A stretch of 64,000 nucleotides of DNA from Amoebophrya sp. A120 (lineage: Eukaryota; Sar; Dinophyceae; Syndiniales; Amoebophryaceae), in NCBI GenBank assembly GCA_905178155.1, contig CAJINV010000006.1, positions 1,365,876 to 1,429,875 of the forward strand. Direction: 5' to 3'. The notes under the pieces are model-generated. The model saw nothing but the letters and a program-made list of their open reading frames with translations. It did no database searches and was not told where the DNA came from. The translations under genes were made by a program, and so were the position numbers. Of the stretch, positions 38,657 to 48,402 are shown in pieces. Within the stretch, counting starts at the first letter, position 1; each line of letters opens with the position of its first letter.

Positions 38657-41600
38657 ATGTCGTCGAGAACCTTCCCTACGAGCGGTCCCTCCGCTCCCAG
38701 CAAGGTGAAAACGACGCGGAACTACCCCAGCAATAGGCAACATCAACCCGAACCAGCAAGTCCTTCCCAACATGTACAAACCGAACAACTGAACGGAAGA
38801 CAACTGGAGCAGAAGCGGACCGAATTGCTGCAGAGATCGCTAGAGATCCGCGCGTATGGATTGCAAAAATGTCTGGGTCTGGATAGATTCGAATTTGTGA
38901 TGCAAATTCTACACTATGACAAAATCTGTCATGCATGGTCAGCAAAAGGCCCCATTTCCTGTTACAGAAAGGAGGCATTTGTCATGCCGATTAGGCATTG
39001 GGATACCTGCTCGGAATCTGTGATGCTAGGGCTTGCATGCCTGACAATCTGGGCTAAGCAAAAACTGCATCACAAATGTCTGCACTCTTTCAGACCCAGA
39101 CGTATTTGCATTTGATAGCGCGCAGTTGGATGCGGAACTCGCGGCCGCGGAGGAGGCGACGCTGAATATGGAATGCAAATATGTCTGGGCCTGGAAGGTT
39201 GCAACTTGTGATGCTGTCTTTGGAAGCTAAAAAAAATCTGTATTGCATGACCAGCAAGAAAGGTTCAGTTTGTGCTACGCGGAGTGGGCATTTCTCATGC
39301 GGAATACGCATCAGAAAGTCCTCGCAAAATCTTTGATGCTAGGGCATGCAGCACAGCCTCATGATGAGTCATGCAAAATCTGCATGACAAACTCCCGCAT
39401 TCTTCCAGACCCAGACATATTTGCATTTGATACTGAAGATCAAGGAGCTAAATCCCATCGGCACACCTGCCTTGACTACGACAACTCCAAACGTAAAAAA
39501 ACAAAAAGCAACATCTTCAAACAATGACAACGACGAAGAGGGCGGGGCTGAAGACGACGAGAACATGGGCGACATCGCGCTGCTATCCTGTGCAAAAGTA
39601 TCGTATTCGTATGAATGCAAGTCTTGCATTACAAAAATTTTTCTTAAGGTAAATCAGCATGACAAATTTTATTTCTCATGCTGAGGAGATTTGTAATGCA
39701 TTTATACGAGTGCGATACTTTTGCAGTTCATAGCTACACTTGGAAGACGAATCCGTGATCGACCGATATTTTCGGTCCAAAATCCTAAATATGGATTGCA
39801 AAAATGTCTGGGTCTGGAAGATTCTAAACTTGTAATGCTGTCTCTGGATTCTAAAAGAAATTGTATTGCATGACCAGCAAGAGGACTCCAGTTTGTGCTA
39901 CGCGGAAAGGGCATTTCTCATGCGGTAGAGGCATCAGAAAGTCCTCTAAAAATCTGTGACGCTAGTTCGTGCATTACAGACATCCTGGGTCATGCAAAAC
40001 ATGCATGAGAAATCTCAGAATCTTCCAGACCCACACATTTTTGCATTTGATACTAAAACACTGGCTCACCTCGGCGCACCAGATCCAGTCCTGGCGGAAG
40101 CGGGCGCTTTATCCAGTGCAAGAGTATCGTACCCGTACTAATCGCAGTCATGCAAGACAACTCTCATTTTCAAGCTAAATTAGCATGACAAATTCCCTTT
40201 GTCATGCTGAGCTAATTTGTGTTGCAATACTACGACAGTACGGTACTCTTGCAATTCATACGCTTGTTGCGGAGACGAAATTGGAACAGTTGAACGAAAG
40301 GAACTTAGTGACGAAAATGAAGTTATCCCGTGCAGAAGTATCGTACTGCTACTCGTAGTAATTGCAATCATGCATTACAAATTTTTTTCTGAAGGTAAAT
40401 CCGCATCAGAAATTTTATCTCTAATGCTGAGGGAATTTGTCATGCATTTATACGAGTGCGATACTTTTGCATAGGATAGAAGTCGTTGCACATGAAACCG
40501 AGCGATTACGGGGTCGGGGTCCACCTCGGAGCTGCTGGTAGCAGCTCTTCTCCAGTTGTTCCAATATCCTGTGGAAAAGTATCGTACTCCTATTGCAATC
40601 ATGCATTACAGATCCTTTTCTTAAGGTAAATCTGCATTACAAATTTTATTTCTCATGCTGAGGAAATTTGTAAATGAATTTATACGAGTACGATTATACT
40701 TTTGCAGTTCATATCCAAGAACATCAAGCAATTCGCCGCATAAAAATAAACCCTCCTCGTCTTCTACCACCTCCTTGGTCCGACCCAGCACCGCCGCAGC
40801 CACCGCCGGAGGTTCTTCTTCCAGTTTATTTTTCCCGGACAGCCGACACACCTCAGTAGCTGCTGCAGCTGATGTGTTTGACCATCACCAGGTGCAGAAC
40901 CCCCCGGTTCCGAGCAGACTATCAAGCAATAATTCTACAACTGTTCTTGTCCCGAACCCGATCAAATCTGAAGAATTCCTGACGCACCTCCACCACTCCG
41001 CCGAGTTGAATTTTCCGAACACGGACGCGCTTCCGTCCGCAGAGGTTTTGAAGTTTCAACCAGTAGGTGAACAGTTGCAAATGCTTTTTCACGATGACCA
41101 CAACGGGCACACGGTGAATAGCAAGATGCTGATGTTGGTGAAGAAAGCGAAGGAGGAGTTGATGAAATCTCTACAAGTTTCGGAGGAAGAGGAAAAGATC
41201 AAAAACGCAACTTCAGCCGGTGGTGGGACAAGAACTTCCTCTAGTATTAAAGCAGCAACTTCATCAGCAGGTACAACTAGTAGAAACGTCAACCCTTCCG
41301 ACATGACGAAACTGATTCAGCAATTGGAGCACAAGCTGGATAGCTATCCTGTGCAAAAGTATTGTACTCGTAGTAATTGCATTTATGCATCACAGTTCAG
41401 CATTACAAATTTAATTTGTAATGCTGGGCTAATTTGTAATGCAATTTATACTAGTACGATGCTTTCGCAATGTATAATAGCTGCAGAACGGCGATGTCCA
41501 AATTGATCAAGCAAGTGGACTATGGCGTGCAAATATCTCTGGGTCTGGAAACCTGTGATGCTGAATCCTGCACATGACTGCAACGCTTGCAATGGCAGCC

Positions 41601-43599
41601 AAGCATGACAAACTTTCGGAACGCTTTTTGCTGCGTGACGCGGATGACAAATTATTGCCGTTTTACATAACAAGGAAAGCTCCTGCTCACTTGCTCCTCA
41701 TGCAACACAGATTTATTTCCAGGAATGCAAGATACGCATAACAAGTTCTTGCAACCTTCCAGACATCCAGCGATATTTGCAATGCATATGGAACAGGACC
41801 GAGTTCTGCTCGACCTCCGGAGGCAGCAGGCGCTGCTTTGTCAACAGGTGATACAATCCACCAAGGCGGGGAAGGCGGGGGTTGAGAAAGTCGTATGACA
41901 GCCTCAGAATGGAAATCCTCAAAGTGGAAATGATTTGTAATGCAAAAAAACGATTCCAGTTGAAGTGCCATTTCTAATCGGCGCATGACAAATTTCCCGG
42001 GCACTCAAAACATGTCTGTCATGCTAGTTAGGGCAAAGGTGTGCCCTTCTCTCGTGCCAATCAGCAGCCCAATTCTGAGCCCGTAGAAGCACAATAGTCG
42101 GCCTCCATTGCGTCCTCTGCAATACAGTCTTTTTGGTGTCGCATTTCATGCATCACAAATTATTTCCACTTTGAGAATTTCCATTCTCAGGCTTTCATAA
42201 GTCGAAAAGGAGAAATCTGGGGTGGAAAAGAAGGAAAAACACGTCAAGCTTGTGCTGGAGAAAGTGGTAATATGTAATTTGGAATATAAGCGAATATGTG
42301 TGATTTGTACTACAGATGGGTCGTGTTTTGATTGCTGCAACGAAGTAATAAAAAACTTTTGCTTGCAGAATCATGTAGCCACAAGATCATGTTGGTCGTG
42401 CAGTTCTGTCCTGAGTGGGACACGAGAAAAGTTAAACTACTTCGAAGAGATCGATGACAGTTGACTGCGAGAAAATTAATAATTAGTCAAACTAAACATC
42501 CCATCCCAGGTCGCCACCCTTGGCCAGCTTTCCGAGAAGGCGAAGGGCTTTGTGAAACGTACAACCGGCGCTACTAACCCAGCAGGGATCGGACAAGATC
42601 CGTCGGTAAGACTGCTACTCGGCGGGGGCGCAGAGGACGATGACGCCAACCTCCAAGGCGACGCCTCGATATCCGCACTGGGTGACACCACTACCACCTC
42701 GAACCAAGCCGATAGCGGAGCTGTGGTAGAAGCAGGAAATGAATCAGCATTGACATCATCTTCATCGTCGCGAATGAATAACCTGGCCGCGAATGCTATG
42801 GCGTTCTCAAACGTTACATTCTCAACTGTTGCTTGAATTTGTGATGCAAGAATGGCAAAAGTGAAAGGAAGGACCTTGCGCGTCTTGCGTGACAGATTTG
42901 GCGCAGATTCGCAGCCTGTTTGGCCGTCTGAGAATTTGTCATGCGAAGCAGCTTGATGGCGTTGATAGTCAAGGCAATTTTGCATGACAAATCATGCAAC
43001 AGCTGAGAATGTAACAATTGAGAGCGCCATAAATGCTAGGATGTCGGTGTTCGATCGGATGGCGAAAGAGTTTATGAACTGCAAAAGTATCGTACTCGTA
43101 TTGCAAGCATGCATTGCAAATCTTTTCCTTAAGGTAAATCCGCATCACAAATTTTATTTGTCATGCTGAGGAAGTTTGTAATGCATTTATACGCGTGCGA
43201 TACTTTTGCAGAGCATAGAGCTGGATAAACCGCAGAAGATCATATGAGAGTTGTGCACAACTTGAGCTTCGACTCCCCCCTTTGTTTGTCATGCAAAATA
43301 GTACCAAAGCACTTGCACTAGCACTCTTTATTTTCCTCTTCCTTTTGTCAGTGTTTGCATGACCACAGATTTGGGCAGCAGCCCACAGAACAGCACGACA
43401 ATCCTGAGAAGTTGTAGATTTGTCATGCAAAAAATCCTGTACTCTTGCCGAGGCTTCTATTTTTGCTGTTCCTGCCCTACAAAAGACAAAGAGGAGATAA
43501 CTGGGGACGAGTTGTGCACAACTCTCATAACACGGGAAGTTTGTCGTGGAGAATTTGGTCGAGGAGCTACAGACCATGTGCGAGACGATCATGGTATAG
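38657..43599 (+). CDS. Coiled-coil-rich protein of unknown family
   Basis: Thirteen introners and one GT-AG intron; the joined frame runs from the ATG at 38657 (CCACCATGT context) to the TAG at 43597-43599, about 621 residues. N-terminus is Ser/Pro/Arg-rich, then a helix (QLNGRQLEQKRTELLQRSLE), an acidic Asn/Asp stretch, and low-complexity Ser/Thr. The later part is strongly helical: MTKLIQQLEHKLDSCRTAM, DLRRQQALLCQQVIQSTKAG and EKKEKHVKLVLEKVVATLGQ. It ends with VFDRMAKEFELDKPQKI and FVVENLVEELQTMCETIMV. The 3' part, including three introners, is duplicated at 47373-48089. The family is not recognised; a cytoskeletal or trafficking scaffold would fit but is not shown. Confidence 0.72.
38855..39117 (+). 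mobile_element. Family A introner, 263 bp
   Basis: Starts TATGGATTGCAAAAATG, ends GCATTTGATA; flanks GCGCG/GCGCG. Removal joins I-R-A to Q-L-D-A in frame. Confidence 0.9.
39167..39432 (+). mobile_element. Family A introner, 266 bp
   Basis: Starts TATGGAATGC, ends GCATTTGATA; flanks CTGAA/CTGAA. Removal joins A-T-L to K-I-K-E in frame. Separated from the previous introner by 44 coding bases. Confidence 0.9.
39584..39732 (+). mobile_element. Family B introner, 149 bp
   Basis: Starts TATCCTGTGC, ends GCAGTTCATA; flanks GCTGC/GCTAC. Removal joins I-A-L to H-L-E-D in frame. Confidence 0.88.
39790..40052 (+). mobile_element. Family A introner, 263 bp
   Basis: Starts TATGGATTGCAAAAATG, ends GCATTTGATA; flanks CTAAA/CTAAA. 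Removal joins K-I-L to K-H-W-L in frame. Confidence 0.9.
40110..40260 (+). mobile_element. Family B introner, 151 bp
   Basis: Starts TATCCAGTGCAAGAG, ends CTCTTGCAATTCATA; both arms share the A-to-G change, so they changed in concert. Flanks CGCTT/CGCTT. Removal joins R-A-L to V-A-E-T in frame. Confidence 0.9.
40324..40478 (+). mobile_element. Family B introner, 155 bp
   Basis: Starts TATCCCGTGCAGAAG, ends CTTTTGCATAGGATA; flanks GAAGT/GAAGT. Removal joins T-K-M-K to S-L-H-M in frame. Confidence 0.9.
40565..40713 (+). mobile_element. Family B introner, 149 bp
   Basis: Starts TATCCTGTGGAAAAG, ends CTTTTGCAGTTCATA; flanks TCCAA/TCCAA. Removal joins V-V-P to R-T-S-S in frame. Confidence 0.9.
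41345..41476 (+). mobile_element. Family B introner, short, 132 bp
   Basis: Starts TATCCTGTGCAAAAG, ends CTTTCGCAATGTATA; flanks ATAGC/ATAGC. Part of the usual interior is missing. Removal joins L-D-S to C-R-T-A in frame. Confidence 0.88.
41521..41788 (+). mobile_element. Family A introner, 268 bp
   Basis: Starts TATGGCGTGCAAATATC, ends GATATTTGCAATGCATA; flanks TGGAC/TGGAA. Removal joins Q-V-D to Q-D-R-V in frame. Confidence 0.86.
41894..42199 (+). mobile_element. Family G introner, 306 bp
   Basis: Left CAGAATGGAAATCCTCAAAG pairs with CTTTGAGAATTTCCATTCTC; flanks AGTCG/AGTCG. Both arms carry the same differences from other G copies. Removal joins E-K-V to E-K-E-K in frame. Confidence 0.88.
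42267..42509 (+). other. Apparent conventional GT-AG intron, 243 bp
   Basis: Begins GTAATATG and ends CATCCCATCCCAG, with no inverted-repeat ends and no flanking direct repeat. Splicing it joins L-E-K-V to V-A-T-L-G-Q-L in frame and avoids the stop at 42462. If it is not spliced, the product ends there with a Cys-rich tail instead. Both readings are open; I favour the intron because the downstream frame continues with introners in phase. Confidence 0.5.
42797..43031 (+). mobile_element. Family H introner, 235 bp
   Basis: Left TATGGCGTTCTCAAACG with TTACATTCTCAACTGTTGC; right GCTGAGAATGTAACAATTG then GCGCCATA. Flanks AATGC/AATGC. Removal joins A-A-N to A-R-M-S in frame. Confidence 0.9.
43073..43217 (+). 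mobile_element. Family B introner, 145 bp
   Basis: Starts TATGAACTGCAAAAG, ends CTTTTGCAGAGCATA; flanks GAGTT/GAGCT. Removal joins A-K-E to L-D-K-P in frame. Duplicated at 47499-47648. Confidence 0.88.
43243..43529 (+). mobile_element. Family C introner, 287 bp
   Basis: Left GAGAGTTGTGCACAACTTG, right GAGTTGTGCACAACTCTCATA. The flanks GATCA/ACACG match poorly, yet removal by the 5-bp rule joins Q-K-I to R-K-F-V in frame. Duplicated at 47674-47941, where the left flank is GATCG. Confidence 0.8.
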
Positions 43600-43745
43600 A
43601 ACTCGTACTCAACATCGCAGTCATGCAAGACAAATCTTTGTTCTGAGCTAAATCAGCATAAGAAATTATTCCATCTGCCATGCTGAGCTAGTTTGTTTCT
43701 ATTGCAAGAATTTTTACCAGTAGTGCCAGTGCGATACTTTTGATT
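43594..43745 (+). mobile_element. Decayed family B introner after the stop codon
   Basis: Begins TATAGAACTCGTACTC, has the GCATGC/TGCTGAGCTA interior and ends near GTGCGATACTTTTGATTC. The tips have degenerated and no 5-bp flank repeat remains. The host frame ends in it (V-stop), so it now lies in the presumed 3' untranslated region. Confidence 0.6.
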
Positions 43746-43882
43746 CTTGAAGTCTGACAACTTATTTGTTGGAGTTGAAGATGCACTCGATTCTCATTCT
43801 TCTGCATGAAATAAAAACTCCAAGCATATAGCATCATTTTTTTTTATTTTTTCCATTTGCCTGGAAAACCAAAACGAGAAGC

Positions 43883-46050
43883 ATGGTTTATTTGTTCATT
43901 CCGAAAAGTCCGATCTTAATGCAAGGAAAACGTCTTCTGGTTCTACCACTGCAGGTCGCTCTCGATTCGGTGGCCAGTAGTGGCTTCGAAAGTGGTCCCA
44001 ACTTCTACACTGCCGCAGCAGCTAGTTCAGGGACGACGAACAATCTGGGCATTACGTTAGGTGGCTCTCTCCCGGCGCAGCTGCAGGGGGTTGGGAACTT
44101 AAACGGTAGCAGTTATCAAATGCAAAAATGTCTGGGTCCTCTGGAAGATTCTAAACTTGTAATGTTGTCTCTGGATTCTAAAAAAATGTGTATTGCATGA
44201 CCAGCAAGAGGACTCCAGTTCGTGCTACGCGGCGAGGGCATTTCTCATGCGGTAGAGGCATCACAAAGTCCTCTAAAAATCTGTGATGCTCGGGCATGCA
44301 TCACAGACATCATGGGTCATGCAAAATATGCATGACAAACCTGGCAATCTTCCAGACCCAGACATTTTTGCATTTGATAGCAGTCTTTTTCCTCCAAGAA
44401 CTTCCAGATATTAAGAGGAAAAATTTCCCTCCCCATACTCAAAGGGAGATTTGTCTAGCATGATTTGTGATCACAAATCACGTTGTCATGCGTAGAACGG
44501 AAGAGATGCGGACTGTAGTGCTGGCCAGCGTGGGAACTACGCCTTGCGTCTGCAGCATGACAGGAAGCAGCTGGAAACGGGAAACAGCATGACAAATTGC
44601 CTGCAAACGGAGGAGCAGCTGCGTGCTTTTACCTTCTAGCAATACAGATCGATTTGTGGTCACAAATCAGCATCGCAAATTTTCTCTTCGATACGGGGAG
44701 GGGGGATTTTTCCTTTTGAGACCAGAAGTGCTGCCGCTGCTGCGACTGCGAACTACGCGTATTTGCAGTATTACTATCCTGTGCAAAAGTATCGTACTCG
44801 TACTGTAATTATGCATTACAAATTTTTTTCTCGAGGTAAATCCGCATTACAAATTTTATTTCCCATGCTGAGGGACTTTGTCATGCATTTATACGAGTAC
44901 GATTTACTTTTGCAGTTCATAATTACCCTCCGGTAGCACTAGAGCGGGAGCAACACCAGCAGGAGGCGGCATCGTATCAAATGCAATAAATATGTCTGGG
45001 TCATCTGGGAGAGTGCGACGAGGTCGAGGTTTGTCGTGCTAGTCCGGCATGACTCTGGACTCTGTATTGCGTGGCCGCAAACAAGAGCTCTTCTTGCTTG
45101 TCGTGCAAAAACGCAGTTTGTCATGCGGAGTACGCATGAACTCAGAACCACGAAAAAACTTGTCATGCTTGGCAGCGCATAATTACACCAGTGTGCTCGC
45201 TATTCCCTTCCTTGCATCACAAGTTTCCAGACATCCAGGGATATTTGCAATGCATACATCGCTACAAGAAACGATCGATCGGACGAGCACCACGGCGCAT
45301 GAAGCGTACCGGCAGATATCAAATGCAAATACGTCTGGGTCTGGAAGAATGCATGCTTGTCATGCTTGTCTGGCATGACTCTTGCTTCTGTCATGCACGT
45401 TACCCAAGGGTCGCATTTTTCTGTCATGCAGAAACGCAGTTTGTCATGCAGAACAGGCAATATTACCTAAAAGCTCAGAAACTTGTCATGCTGTTCAAGT
45501 ATTTGTGGCCCTCATGATACGCCACCCAGCATTACAAGTTTCCTGACCCAGACATATTTGCACTCAATAGCAGATTATGGTGGGCAAAAACGTCTCCACC
45601 CCAGAGTCAAGATGGGAAATCTCTGCAGCTGGCTGTTGCGCATGACAACTTTGGGTTCGCTATGTAATCGTCTTTCGCTAGTGCAGCAGCGTCACAGATC
45701 TAGCATAACATGGGGATTTGAACTTCACAAATCGCAAAACACCAGTAGAAATAACCGCTTCTCATGGGTCTGCGCATGAGAAACATCTTCAGCATGCAGA
45801 TTCGCATTACAACTCTGGGATGGGGACGTTTTCACAAATGATACAGATGGTGAATAAGTACTCGAAAGGTGGTATCCTGTGCAAAAGCATCGTACTCGTA
45901 TTGCAATCATGCATTACAAATTTTTTTCTCAAGGTAAATCCGCATTACAAATTTCATTTCTCATGCTGCAGGAATTTGTAATGCATTTATACGAGTACGA
46001 GACTTTTGCAGTTCATACGTGGGGATAGTGTTGTCTTGGGCAGAAGCTGA
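43883..46050 (+). CDS. Small introner-crowded protein, 152 residues
   Basis: Seven introners occupy 1.67 of 2.17 kb. The joined frame runs from the ATG at 43883 to the TGA at 46048-46050. The product starts MVYLFIPKSPILMQGKRL, continues with Ala/Gly/Ser-rich sequence (TAAAASSGTTNNLG) and TANYAYLQYYPPVALEREQ, then a helical end (ETIDRTSTTAHEAYRQMVNK). The family is not recognised. Exons between introners are as short as 24 bases, and two introners stand back to back at 45569-45576. Confidence 0.68.
44114..44379 (+). mobile_element. Family A introner, 266 bp
   Basis: Starts TATCAAATGC, ends GCATTTGATA; flanks GCAGT/GCAGT. A good type copy for the forward family A interior. Removal joins G-S-S to L-F-P-P in frame. 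Confidence 0.92.
44409..44721 (+). mobile_element. Family F introner, 313 bp
   Basis: Starts TATTAAGAGGAAAAATTTCC, ends TTTTTCCTTTTGAGA; CCCTCCCCATAC pairs with GATACGGGGAGGGGGG. Flanks CCAGA/CCAGA. Removal joins T-S-R to S-A-A-A in frame. Confidence 0.86.
44775..44921 (+). mobile_element. Family B introner, 147 bp
   Basis: Starts TATCCTGTGC, ends GCAGTTCATA; flanks ATTAC/ATTAC. Removal joins Q-Y-Y to P-P-V-A in frame. Confidence 0.9.
44975..45256 (+). mobile_element. Family A introner, 282 bp
   Basis: Starts TATCAAATGC, ends GCAATGCATA; flanks CATCG/CATCG. Removal joins A-A-S to L-Q-E-T in frame. Confidence 0.9.
45317..45569 (+). mobile_element. Family A introner, 253 bp, abutting a family D introner
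   Basis: Starts TATCAAATGC, ends GCACTCAATA; flanks GCAGA/GCAGA. The next introner starts seven bases after it ends. Together they join Y-R-Q to M-V-N-K in frame. Confidence 0.9.
45576..45843 (+). mobile_element. Family D introner, 268 bp, back to back
   Basis: Starts TATGGTGGGCAAAAACG, ends ACGTTTTCACAAATGATA; flanks CAGAT/CAGAT. Its target site is shifted one base from that of the preceding A introner. Confidence 0.88.
45873..46017 (+). mobile_element. Family B introner, 145 bp
   Basis: Starts TATCCTGTGC, ends GCAGTTCATA; flanks GGTGG/CGTGG. Removal joins S-K-G to G-D-S-V in frame, nine codons before the stop. Confidence 0.88.
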
Positions 46051-46547
46051 GGCTCGGGCGGTGGGGCATTGTCAGGGAGCGTTGCTAGTCGAGCTCCTCC
46101 TAGTCTGAGATACTGAGGTTTGCTTCGAGTCCGACAAGCCTGTCCAGATTATAGAATTCAGCACGGAATGTATATGTACATTTAGGTGCCAAAGCAAAAG
46201 GAAATAAGGCACGCAAGAACCGCAAGAACGACCCAGTTGTTGTATTGTATAGAAGTTTAGTCAGGCCGAGGCCCTATATTTTTCTGAACGTGTAAAATTA
46301 GATTTTCATTTTGAAAATGAGCAGTAGAGCAGCTAGAGAATTTACAATTAGAATTACACCGAAATTTTTAATAAGTGCGGCTAGAGAGGACGAACACGAA
46401 CAAGGTTGGCGACACCATCGATCTTCGGAACAACAACAATTTTATACTAGAAACAAAAAATGTATGATGCATGACGCGGACCACTCCTGGTCCTGACCAC
46501 ACTACTAGGCAAGAACTACGAGTTTTACTACCCACGTCGTGGAAAAT

Positions 46548-46757
46548 TATGCAGAGACAGAAAACTGTGTAAGTGTAAATTTGTGTTGCAGAGAATGCAA
46601 GACACCTATCCTTGTCATGCTGGACATGCATCAGAGGTTCTTTCCATGTGTGTTTTCCCTTACAAGCCACGCATGGCAGGTTTGCTCAGTCATGTAGAAC
46701 AAATTTGTGATGCTGTCAGCCACAGACAGTTGCACTAGCGCAGTTTTTTCTTGGATA
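46548..46757 (+). mobile_element. Family E introner in the mosaic, 210 bp
   Basis: Starts TATGCAGAGACAGAAAACTG, ends CAGTTTTTTCTTGGATA; flanks AAAAT/AAGAA do not match, consistent with a rearranged junction next to it. Confidence 0.7.
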
Positions 46758-47372
46758 AAGAAGATGAGGATGAGTCTTTCAACGCAGAGATTGGAGAGGA
46801 GGACGAGCAGTTGGGGGAGATGAAAAACAGCCGCGCAACTACAAGAAATCGTGAACATCATGCTGGTGCAGCTTCTTATCAAGCTCGTCGTGGCGCTGCA
46901 AATGCGAACCAGCTGCTCCACCAGGTGAGCACCTCGGTGCACAAAAACTAACCTCGGTGCACAAAAACTCTCACCCCGGTCCTGACCACACTAGGCAAGA
47001 ACTACGAGTTTTACTATCCACGTCGTGGAACAAAATGCTGAATTCAACTATCGATAGCGCCTTGAGCTGGAAAATCAACAAAGTTTTCGCCTTTGTTTCC
47101 GGAAGTTGGTCCAGAAATGTTGAACACGAACAACTTCCAATTTTCAATTTGAAAATGAGTAGTAGAGCAGCTAGAGAATTTACAATTACAACACCGAAAT
47201 TTTTAATAAGTGCGGCTAGAGAGGACGAACACGAACAAGGTTGGCGACACCATCGATCTTCGGAACAATTTTCATTTTATACTAGAAACAATAAATGTAT
47301 GATGCATGACGCGGACCACTCCTGGTCCTGACCACACTACTAGGCAAGAACTACGAGTTTTACTACCCACGT

Positions 47373-47457
47373 AGCAGCTTGATGGCGTTGATAGTCAAGG
47401 CAATTTTGCATGACAAATCCTGTAACAGTTGAGAATGTAACAGTTGAGAGCGCCATA
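47373..47457 (+). mobile_element. Right half of a family H introner
   Basis: The 3' arm ending GAGAGCGCCATA and the flank AATGC are present as in 42797-43031, but the left half is missing. Instead block Q joins directly to the element's interior. Confidence 0.78.
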
Positions 47458-47498
47458 AATGCCAGGATGTCGGTGTTCGATCGGATGGCGAAAGAGTT

Positions 47499-47648
47499 TA
47501 TGAACTGCAAAAGTATCGTACTCGTATTCTTGCAAGCATGCATTGCAAATCTTTTTCTTCAGGTAAATAAGCATTGCAAATTTTATTTCTCATGCTGAGG
47601 AAATTTGTATAATGCATTTATACGAGTGCGATACTTTTGCAGAGCATA
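47499..47648 (+). mobile_element. Family B introner, copy of 43073, 150 bp
   Basis: Flanks GAGTT/GAGCT as in the original copy, with a few small indels. Shows the introner was copied along with its exons rather than newly inserted. Confidence 0.82.
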
Positions 47649-47673
47649 GAGCTAGACAAACCGCAGAAGATCG

Positions 47674-47941
47674 TATGAGAGTGCACAACTTCGACTTCCC
47701 CCTTGTTTGTCGTGCCACATACTTAAGTAAGTACCCCAAGGAAGCATTCTTTGCCCTTTCCCTTTGTCAGTGTTTGCATGACAGCATGTGGCAGCCGCCC
47801 AATAAAAATAGCACTGCAGGAGCACTACTTCTGGGTAAATTTGTCATTCAAAACCAGCACTCTTGCCGACGCTTGTATTTTTGCTGTTCATGCCCTACAA
47901 AAGAGGAGATAACTGGGGACGAGTTGTGCACAACTCTCATA
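47674..47941 (+). mobile_element. Family C introner, copy of 43243, 268 bp
   Basis: Flanks GATCG/ACACG. Ends and interior follow the copy at 43243 with indels. Removal would give K-I-G-K-F-V. Confidence 0.8.
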
Positions 47942-48402
47942 ACACGGGAAGTTTGTCGTGGAGAATTTAGTCGAGGAGCTACAGACCATGTGCGAGACGA
48001 TCATGGTATGCTCGTACTCAACATCGAAGTCATGCAAGACAAATCTTTGTTCTGAGCTAAATCAGCATAAGAAATTATTACATCCGCCAGGTCCTGACCA
48101 CACTAGGCAAGAACTACGAGTTTTACTACCCACGTCGTGGAAAATGCTGAATTCAACTATCGATAGCGCCTTGAGTTGGAAAATCAACAAAGTTTTCGCT
48201 TTTGTTTCCGGAAGGTGCTGGTCCGGAAATTGAAATGTTGAACAACTTAAAAACCGATCCAGAAATTCTCCAAATAATCGCAAAGATCCTTCTACCTGGT
48301 ACTTTTTCTGAGAGCAACATCATGTCGGTGGTATCTATTCGAAATGGTTTTGTCAATAGAAGGATATTGAAGCGCCGTCGGTACTATGAAGAGTGTAGTT
48401 GA

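Larger units (their letters stand above)
46315..48402 (+). other. Mosaic of duplicated exon and introner fragments
   Basis: Blocks seen more than once: P (46315-46496 and 47155-47336, coding SSRAAREFTI...); Q (46489-46541, 46979-47031, 47328-47372, 48090-48140, coding VLTTLGKNYEFYYPR); R (47035-47106 and 48145-48214); S (46758-46950, copy of the exon at 54847-55045 coding EDEDESFNAEIGE); and T (47373-48089, copy of about 42950-43690). The last stretch reads PEIEMLNNLKTDPEILQIIA to the TGA at 48400-48402 and looks like a genuine terminal exon. I cannot derive one gene model; pieces may be a rearranged gene or a pseudogene array. Confidence 0.7.
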
